Below are positions 55,689-64,000 of a stretch of DNA of 64,000 nucleotides, piece by piece (positions within the stretch are counted from its first letter, which is position 1; every line of letters begins with the position of its first letter). A program made the translations under genes and the position numbers. Under the pieces are notes generated by a model. It was not told where the DNA came from. It searched no databases and saw only the letters and a program-made list of their open reading frames with translations. The DNA is from Telmatactis stephensoni (taxonomy: Eukaryota; Cnidaria; Anthozoa; Actiniaria; Isophelliidae): positions 58,221-122,220 of the forward strand of contig JALIZF010000987.1 of assembly GCA_029948255.1 (NCBI GenBank), read 5' to 3'.

Positions 55689-58600
55689 GATTAACAGTAC
55701 CTGTAAAATAAAAATAAGTTAATTACAAAAGAAAAACTGAGGTCCCACTCCAGTGATGGAATTTGACAAAATAGGAGCCTTGTGGGCCAAATGCCATGAA
55801 CTTATATATAAGAAATGGTTCACTTTCTTCACTCTAAGTCTTTGTATATACTGAAATGTATCTTTCGAAGTCTGCATCTTCAGAATTTGTAGGTTGAGAA
55901 ATGAGGGTCTGTTTGAGCCTTCAAACCACTCTTGGCCATGGGCCTGCTTATTAGTTATCTTTGATTCAAAATAAAATCAAATGTTCAAGGGTTTTCTTGT
56001 AGCACATCATTTTGCCTCTTGAAACCTAAATTTGCTGAGTAGATCCAGTTGATTACAACTTATAAATCCACAAAAAATATTGACAATTCAAGGATGTAGT
56101 GCAGTAAACCATTTGTAAATGAAAAAGAAAAAAAGAAAGAAAAAAACATCAGGTTTCCAATACTTAAGCATATAGATATCGTCGATCTCTAATAAAAACA
56201 TTTATTGCATTATTTTTTTGTGTTTTTTTTGTGTGTGTGATTGAGTTGGAACTAGACGCACAATGGTGCGTTTACTCGTGCCCAGCCCAAGGAATTGAGC
56301 CAGCTTGGGATACCTGTGGTCTTACATAAGCTAGATGCCAAAACTGCATGGTCTTTTGCAGCCATCAGTTTATTTGCTTGGTTGCCCATCCAGTTTGTAA
56401 TATTTTCAAATTATAAAATTTAAGTGTCTAATGTATTCTAGAGTTACTTTGCAGATGAAAGAAAAAGGACTATGTGGTTTGCATTTAGTAATGTTGTTAC
56501 TGAAAACAAAAGAAAACAAAAAGATTTACAGTCTGCTATTAGTTAGCCAATTCTTTTACTAGCAAAGGAATGTGCTCGATTGCCTACATGTAAGCATCAA
56601 TTTGGGGAACAATAAATCAAAATGTCTATGCACACACATTCCAGCTGACTTTTTTTTCTGGGGACGGGAGAACAGGATAATCCAGAGAAAAGGGTTCATC
56701 CTGCACTACCATTAGAATGAAGCTTGTGATTTGTTTGACTCGTGAAAATAACTCTGTTTTGCTCAGAAAGTTTCACTGCTTTGCTTTGATTGATGCAAGT
56801 CAAACTGAGCTGAGTCATGTTGTCGCGATGGAACGTGCGTGGCCTCGTTTCCATGCCTGCCTAATTTGCATACACATTTGCGACTACGACGAAACATAGA
56901 TAGATTGAACGGTAAACCTAGACTCGTGCCGGCCTGCGGCCTGGGCACGAGTAATAATCCACTGTAAGGTCTTATGTAGAATATGAAGATAATAAGTTTG
57001 GTATTCACAATTCACAACTATCTCCTTGCATTGGTTACTTAAAAACTCAGAAAAAATGGAATTTTACTTATGTCTGCCTCTATTATTTAAGAATAAAAAA
57101 TATATATTTAATACTTTTCAAACCCAAAAATTTCAAACAATTGAATATACAAAAATCAGACTACCAAAATACCAAACCATTGTTTGGGAATTTTTTATAA
57201 GACTTTCCTTCTTGTGCTACTTAAACTGTCAACAAAACAGCTTTCAGAAGTTTTGTTAATGTTTACTAACAACTCCACAATAAAATCAAACAAGATTAGC
57301 TGCGAAAAACTTTCAAAAACTTTTCCCAACCGCAAACTTGGTTCGTGTGGGATCAATTATTTAAAAAATTCATCACGAAAAAAAAATTCTTCGTTTAAAG
57401 GCATCCCAACCAGATATATACAATTTTGAACACGAGTAACTCTAATTAAGTTGTCGTCCTCGATTAGCAGTAGAGTCGAATACTATGTACATGTTGAAAC
57501 ATTCGATTGCGAAAGCCAGTTAATTGTATTTATATTTGTACATTGTTCGATGAAATGTCGAATTCGGGAAGCCAGACCAATGCACTAAGCAACTTCGCAA
57601 TTTAGATTAGAAGCCGGCGTCCGACTTTTGGGACTATTAATTCTAAAATGTCTTGAAGTCCTTAGCCGTGAACTACTTATGTCAATACAACGTTAACAGA
57701 AAATGCATTCCTTCGGTGATTCCAAGAATCACATATTCAACAAGTTTTAGTGGCTGCAACTTTTCAATTCGCACAAGAAAACGCCATCCAAGTTGAAAAG
57801 TCAATTTTAACCTCAAAACATCATCTGCTATTAAAACTAACTGTTTTTCTTCGTATTCCTGGGCAAGAGCTGGCTTTAAATTAGAAATTTTCAAAATCTA
57901 GAGCAACTTAAACTTCAGTTTAGCAACACAAATTAAACGAAGTTCGTTTACTAAGCGCCATCTTCAATCTGATTAAATATTAGATAATTCATAATTCTAG
58001 CCTTTCTGCACTGAAATCGATTCATCTAGTTGAACCTAAATGCCATCTTTCGATGCTAGATAAGAGGGAGACAGTATAGAATAATTCTGAACACCATTTT
58101 GGATGTCAAATCAAACGAAGTGACTAGCATCACGGCCACATGAACAAGAACTTCTCGGCTTCACTCAACTCTCGAATTTTATCGCGCTGAAACTCTACAC
58201 ACCCCCAAAACGCAAATTTAAAGCATCCCCAGTTTAACCAAGCATCAAATGCTAAATCATCTTCGGGAGTTGAGTACTTGTGGATTAATTTTGAGGTTTT
58301 AAAGCGCCTAAGCATTACCAAAGAGAATGGCGTTCGAGAGTTCTATGGAAATACTGCAGGAGTTCAACATTTAGGCCAACCGATTAGGGTGTATATCGTA
58401 CATAGCGAGCTGAAACAAGCACTCTCGGACCTTCACTCTGTCTGAGTACAATACAATTACATTCAAAGTGATCAACTCACGTGGAAATTGGAGTTCAAAG
58501 AAGGGAAAAATCAGCACAGATATACCACACGTCTCTTCCGTAAACTGCAAGGAAAGAGGACTGCGAAGGGGCGCGGTGGACAAGACATCGGGATCACGAG

Positions 58601-59380
58601 CCCGCGAGCACAGGTCACGTGGTTATGATGCATATCTAATCAGGCCCTTTTATTTCCGGTTTGGTCGATGATGCAAAGATAACGAATATTCGACCTACAT
58701 GATTTTGAGAAAGTTTTTATGGACTTTTAACAACACAATAGAATTTATAACGTTTAATTTTTCTTATTAAAATGATGAAAATACGATGTTGTAGGTTGCA
58801 CGATTTTATATTTATTCATTTGGAAAACTCGTTGAATAAACAAAATTGCGCAAGAGTTCTAATTTTATGCATTACTTCACTTCAGCAGAAACCAATTGAC
58901 TTCATCAGTAATGTTTGTCGTCATTAAAGCGAAAAGACATGTTATGACACGTATCGTTAGTTGCAGTAGCTACAAACGGTGTCTCAAAGCATTCAGTTTC
59001 CCTTTGCCTCATATTTTCTCTTCTTTAATATAATAATAATAAATAATAATAACTTTATGAACGTCTTAAAATCCTAATACCCTATTAATCTGCTGTTTAG
59101 CTATGTAGTAAAATCATGTTTATTGTCTGGCCACACTAAAGGCGGGTCATTGATGACCGGCACCCAACCACGAGTAGCGATTTTTTCAATTGTCCTTTAG
59201 CAGTTTAGAGTAATATAATATTCAACGGTTAATAATAGGTTGGAATAAGAATATGGTAAACGCCGGTTCTCTTTGGAACGGAACACACCCTCAGGGCTCA
59301 ACAGTACTGACGTAAGCAGTGCTAATATGCTCGTGCATTGTAATCTCACCACCAATCAGGTCATACCAACCCAGACGAGT
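55689..59380. other. upstream flank of profilin, no gene recognised
   Basis: Presumed profilin promoter and 5' untranslated region with AT-rich sequence. No exon with recognisable similarity, no RNA gene. A small inverted pair (CTCGTGCC/GGCACGAG) is at 56923-56951. Confidence 0.4.
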
Positions 59381-59391
59381 AGGGCAGTAAC

Positions 59392-59643
59392 AGGCTCGTA
59401 ACATGGTATATTTTCGTCTCATTGATCCCGGGTTTTACGGAAATTTTGAACCCTGAGTCCATATTTTTAGAAATTTTTGATCCCTAATCCTTGGTGCAAA
59501 AACTGAGCTGATCCCTGATCCTGACTCAATGTCCCTGATCCTCGATCCCACCCATTTGATCCCTGAGCCCTGGCCTCTGATGCCTGATCCTGGCCATAAT
59601 TTGGGGCTCGATCGCTGATCCCATATACCATGTTACGAGCCTA
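59392..59643. mobile_element. 252-bp MITE filled with TGATCC repeats
   Basis: Inverted ends AGGCTCGTAACATGGTATA; CAGTAAC at 59385-59391 and 59644-59650 as target duplication. The interior is about ten degenerate copies of TGATCCCTGA. Confidence 0.8.
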
Positions 59644-59774
59644 CAGTAACGCTGGGGTACACAGGCAAAGATACAAAAGAAAAAGACTGTAATATTGCAC
59701 AAAAAATAAACGCGTCTTCAGTGTCCGTTAGATCAGAGCTGATCGTTTTATGGAGATATTTGCTACATACTCTT

Positions 59775-60195
59775 CTTACAGTGGGGTCTGTCAAAGAAGG
59801 CTGTTCGGCTTAGAGGGGTCCGCTTTATAGAGAGCCGTTCGTCTTATAGGTGGATGCCTCACGTCTTGCCTTCTTATAAAGGTGCCCCTCATATAAGGCT
59901 GCATAGCTTCTTATGGAGGTGTCCGTCAAAGGACCGGTCGACCTCTTATAAAGGTGTAAGAGGACACCAGGGAGAGCAGACTACATACTGATGGTGTTCC
60001 CTGCATAAATATAGCTATTCTTTATTATTGTTATATGACTAGTCCTTTCATAGGGGTGTCCGCGTCAAAGGGCGTCTTATAGAGGTATTTGCTATATATA
60101 GGGCTTACCCTCAAGCTGCCCGTCATACAAACGGACAGAGGTGCCCACCATATAGAGTGCCGTTCGTTTTATAGAGGTCTCCATTGGGAAAGGCC
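59775..60195. repeat. degenerate minisatellite, TTATAGAGGTGTCCG units
   Basis: About 12-15 irregular copies of CTTATAGAGGTGTCCGTC-like units, some broken by unrelated sequence (about 59970-60040). Confidence 0.65.
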
Positions 60196-60199
60196 CAGC

Positions 60200-61660
60200 T
60201 GGTCATGAATCATTCCAAGTGAGTCATTGCCTGATGACATCATATTGACTCACACAGGAAATGCGATTTCACCATAAAGTGTTCAGCTGAGCGCCACATA
60301 TATGAAAAAATTACCCATTATTCTCATTAAATTCCCAAACTCATAAGTTAAAACTGAATAATAAACAAAGAAATCAGTTATAACCAAACCGAGACAAGAA
60401 TCTCAGCGTTTGTTTACTGATGTATAAAAGGGACGGTCGATCCCACCTGGAGAGGTCGTAATTGCAAGACGGAAGTGAGAAAATGTTGTTCAAACACGTC
60501 TGGCTTTGGTCGTGTCGATTGGTGAAAATTCCTATCTTCATAAGCTAATACAATCATTGCTATGACGTTGAATGTCAACCTACTGAAAATACAGGCCTAC
60601 GGTATATAATTCAAAACGGTCAGAGCGATATCACTTTACCCCCAATCAAATAATCATGAACCTCAAATTAAGATCAGATTAGTAGGGTATAAATATTTGC
60701 TGCGATAAGTTTCGTTTTTCATGGGGTGCCGATGTTGTTTATAGTCTACAAAACCACGTGGCTCGCCATTCTTTGGTGTGTCTAGGAAACCATGTGGAAA
60801 ATTCTAGAAACACACTCAGTATGAATTCACAGTGACCTCAGATCAACTTTAGAGATTTTTTGTTTGGAAGAATATTTCCATATATAGAAAGGAGAAAGGA
60901 CCATTTTAATACGGGGAAAATGCGGAACCCTTTTTTTCTACATATTCAGTTTATCTACAAAATCGCTAATGGTTGGTCTAAATCAAGCTAATCAGAATAT
61001 TCCCAAGTTGGGGGTCCGTCTGCTTCCATTCCGTCTTTATAACCTTGTCAACAGCTAGTCTTGGAGAGAGAACGCCATGGAAAACAGATTTGAATAAAGA
61101 AATGAAATTGGGGAATAAAAGAGAGAAAAAAAATTAAGAAACGATTTATTTGTCCAACAAAATAAAAAAAGAGGAAAATTGAAGGTGAATTTTTACCACC
61201 GAAATTTGCATAGATTCGCATTTGACATGTAATTTCACTTTAATATAAAAATTGAATATTACCTCAGTTTACAATAATAAACATGAAAAATTAAGAGAAA
61301 ATAAATTTTGTTTTGGCGAGAGAAGAAAGAAAATTAAGAGAAAATCTGATATGCATGCATTCTCTTGAAAATTGATTTGGCACTGAAACAATAGCAGCCG
61401 TTCCCAAAAAGAGATTAAAATTGAATACATGAACAAAGCATTCAATGTCAAAAAATACGACCACTTCATCGTTATCATCATCATCACCATACTTTCGGAC
61501 GTTGGACTGTTTTTCCCCTCCTCAGTAGACCAACACTTGAGTCTTGTTGATGCCCCCTATGGGCGTGGCAGCCTTTTAGCGAAATCACCATCGTATTCCT
61601 CTCAAAGAGAAACCGAGAACTAGGTGTAGACTTTACTAGATGATGCACACTCGGTAATCA
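60200..61660. other. no recognised feature
   Basis: AT-rich non-coding stretch downstream of the patatin-like exon; may contain its 3' untranslated region near 61600-61675. Confidence 0.4.
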
Positions 61661-61675
61661 CTTGGCTCCATGTTT

Positions 61676-61963
61676 TCAGCACGTAATTCCTATCGCCTTA
61701 AGGAATCTCATTGCATCATCATACCCTGCCACATATAGCCTATCTAAACCATCTCGCTTAGGTGGATATAAGATATTTAAGCTTCTCTTTGCATTTTCTT
61801 TGTTAACCAGTACATGCATTTTGCGCCAATAAAATTCTGTTAAAGGTCTAGACGAGTCACGTGGGCAAATGTCACTATCGCCACTCAAGGGTGATATCAG
61901 GACTGTTTTCCCTGGGAGGGGAGGGATAGGGAGATTGTCTGTAAATCCACCATCGAACCATCT
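61676..61963 (-). CDS. PNPLA: patatin-like phospholipase, last exon (PNPLA2/3-like)
   Basis: Phase-0 terminal exon of 95 codons plus TGA, after acceptor TTAACCCACAG. It reads RWFDGGFTDNLPIPPL: the DGG contains the catalytic Asp of the patatin Ser-Asp dyad. Then ISPLSGDSDICPRDSS and GYDDAMRFLKAIGI follow. These match the end of the patatin domain of vertebrate PNPLA2/PNPLA3-type triacylglycerol lipases (DGG-x-S/T-DN-x-P, SPF-G-DICP, GY-D-x-x-RFL). The protein ends right after this region, so it is shorter at the C-terminus than vertebrate PNPLA2. The exons with the Gly-x-Ser-x-Gly nucleophile must lie at higher coordinates; I found none up to 64000. Confidence 0.88.
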   Translation of the reverse strand, partial: RWFDGGFTDNLPIPPLPGKTVLISPLSGDSDICPRDSSRPLTEFYWRKMHVLVNKENAKRSLNILYPPKRDGLDRLYVAGYDDAMRFLKAIGITC

Positions 61964-62096
61964 CTGTGGGTTAAGAAAGAATAGCTAATATTAAATCTAA
62001 GGGAAAACAAATACAAATTTACTGTTTAGTTCAAAGGTTATCAGGTGCACAAAAGGGGGGTACTTCTAAACCAATTTTCATTACTGATGCAGCCAA

Positions 62097-62301
62097 ATAA
62101 ACACCTTAGGGACCAGTCATTATTTACAGGGAAGGGGGGGCTGGTGGAAATATGGGGGGGTCATCATTTTTCATGCACACACTGCATTATTGTTATAAGA
62201 GAATGTATGTGGAAAGGGGGGTGGGGCCATCAAAAATTGTGCAGCACATTTCTCATTTCCACCAGCCCCCCCCTCCCTGTAAATAATGACCAGTCCCTTA
62301 G
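62097..62301. mobile_element. 205-bp MITE with AGGGACCAGTCATTATTTAC termini
   Basis: Inverted arms of about 45 bp including the poly-G/poly-C stretch. Intron or flank of the patatin-like gene. Related partial copy at 24637. Confidence 0.8.
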
Positions 62302-63258
62302 AGCTAGAAGGTAAAAAATTGGAGCCATTTTTTTTGGGGGGAGAGGGGAACTTAGGGGAGAGGAGGGTAGTCCCCTTCACAGCCCTTTGAAGGCTCATCA
62401 CACAATGTTCCTACCAAAAATATTGCATTTTCTAAGAGCAACTTGTTTTTCAAATCAATTTCTCACTGGATACCAAAGGCATAACCTACTTGTGGGACTT
62501 TTTAATGTAATCTCCCCTTCATTGAAGCCTCTCTATGGCCGTATTTCTCAGTTTCAAAGTGGAGTGGAATGGGTGATTGAAGATATGAAATGCAATGACT
62601 CATATGTCATCCCAAGTCCAAAACTTTCAAAAATGGAATTTTCTCCAGGGGAAATGGAGTCAATTTTATATTGGTTGAAGATGATTGCCAGGAGTCTATT
62701 GTTACCCACAAGGGCACCAATAAAACACAAAAGTACAAACATCTGACCGTTAATGAGTACCCTAAAATGCAACAAATTTCAATTCCTAAAAATCAGGTAC
62801 AACAGTCATCGTTCCCTATCCAAAATACATGGGAGAACCCCCCTCCCTCCCCTCCCCCCGGCTCTACAAGTAAAAATTAGTTAGACACACTTTTCACAAA
62901 GACACATTTTATAGTAATTTTATTTTTCTAATTTGTGTATCTAATTTGTAAAATTCATTCTGCATTTCATCCAGTGTGAATTAGAAACTGGTATTAAGCA
63001 TTTAATATCCTGAACTTTTTAATACTATAATGACTTTCTCTCACATTTTTAGTATGCTTACATCAAAGAACTGCTCTAAGAAACAGAGCAGTTTTTGTAC
63101 GAGCATGAAAAAGGACAGTCATGGCTATAATTTTGACATTTAATTTAAAGAAATCATGTCACTGACAAGCTTACAGCAGTTTCACACTCGTGCGAAAATT
63201 GCTCTGTGACTGGAGTATTCACATAGATTATGTATAATTCTCATGTCTATTGTTGCAT

Positions 63259-63446
63259 ATAGAGTGGATTTCGTATGACTTTGAAAAACTACGGCACGGT
63301 CACGGCACAGCACGGCCGCGGTACAGAACCTTGCCTGCTGATTTCTTTAGAAATTTGTAAAGAAATCAGCAGGCGAGGTTCCGTACCGTGGCCGTGCCGT
63401 GCCGTGACTGTCGTAGTTTTTCAAAGTCATATGAAATCCACTCTAT
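63259..63446. mobile_element. 188-bp near-perfect hairpin MITE
   Basis: Arms of about 90 bp start TAGAGTGGATTTCGTATGAC and carry CGGCACGG/CACGGCCG repeats; the loop is only about 8 nt. The dinucleotide TA flanks both ends. Arms differ at only a few positions. Confidence 0.85.
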
Positions 63447-64000
63447 AATTCAAAATAGTGGTCTTATAGATATGAAAATTAGATTTGAGAGCTCTTAACT
63501 TATTAGTTATTTGAAAGTTCTTAATAACTTAGAGTTATTACCATTACTTGTGTTATTTCAAAATTCTATCAATTCTATGTACATATAAATTTTTATAGTG
63601 CAAAATTAATTAAAGTTATTAGCCTAAAGGTACATATTATTATATATAGCAATTGTACATTGTACAATAATATACAATAAGTTATCTTATTGAGTGTTGC
63701 AATGCAAGAATCCAATACCTGTATGCAACATAGCTACATTATTTTGTGACATATACTTTAATAATATGTTATGGATTGAAACTATTATAGAAAAGATAGC
63801 AGACGCACCCTAAGAACACTGTAATGTATCAATTATATTACCCCACCCCCAATTGTCTATCATTTATTGATATATTTATTTATTAGATATTTTGATATTT
63901 ATTTAATGTTATTATCCATTGCAATATTGTACTTCAGACTTCAACAGCTAGCAAAGTAAGAACATAGCTGTATATTATAATAGTTGTAGTACCATGCCAG
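63447..64000. other. no recognised feature
   Basis: AT-rich sequence to the end of the window; nothing recognised. Confidence 0.4.

Noticed and set aside
62387..62746. 119-codon frame near the patatin exon, considered as an upstream PNPLA exon
   Set aside because: It is on the opposite strand, has no patatin motif, and the antisense frame does not fit either.

Overview
This window is animal nuclear DNA. It has GT-AG introns, exons scattered through long AT-rich non-coding stretches, many short inverted-repeat transposons (MITEs), tRNA-derived SINEs and long microsatellites. The gene content and repeat style suggest an anthozoan cnidarian, probably a stony coral. That is an inference; no species marker is present.

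Layout: (1) 401-6176 (+): the last five visible exons of a GPI-specific phospholipase D-like gene (FG-GAP beta-propeller part), including a 27-nt microexon, with a LINE remnant in one intron. (2) 7105-17164 (+): a complete seven-exon sodium-dependent excitatory amino acid (glutamate/aspartate) transporter of the SLC1 family, 536 residues. (3) 29773-23510 (-): a second complete seven-exon SLC1 paralogue, 534 residues, tail-to-tail with the first. Five internal exons have identical lengths in the two genes (43, 329, 234, 195 and 135 nt), so they are an inverted duplicate pair. (4) 29774-38302: non-coding, dense in MITEs, including one family inserted into itself. (5) 38303-42357 (+): a two-exon gene for a 1041-residue protein with two calponin-homology-like domains and ankyrin repeats. 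(6) 42358-48615: non-coding, many inverted-repeat elements and a THAP zinc-finger remnant. (7) 55688-48616 (-): a profilin gene with one first exon and two in-frame, phase-compatible last exons. It looks like mutually exclusive terminal exons or a partial tandem duplication. (8) 61963-61676 (-): the last exon of a patatin-like phospholipase (PNPLA2/3-like); its upstream exons are not recognisable in the window.

The neighbouring genes (lipase-type enzymes, amino acid transporters, an actin-binding protein, a cytoskeletal ankyrin protein) form no obvious pathway. This is ordinary metazoan gene order rather than an operon or defence island. The most notable biology is the two-last-exon profilin, the inverted SLC1 pair with one altered sodium-site motif and a repeat-derived C-terminus, the CH-CH-ankyrin architecture, and the readable nested transposon insertions. 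Exon boundaries were worked out by hand from splice consensus, reading-frame phase and family similarity. All family assignments are from memory, with no database search.
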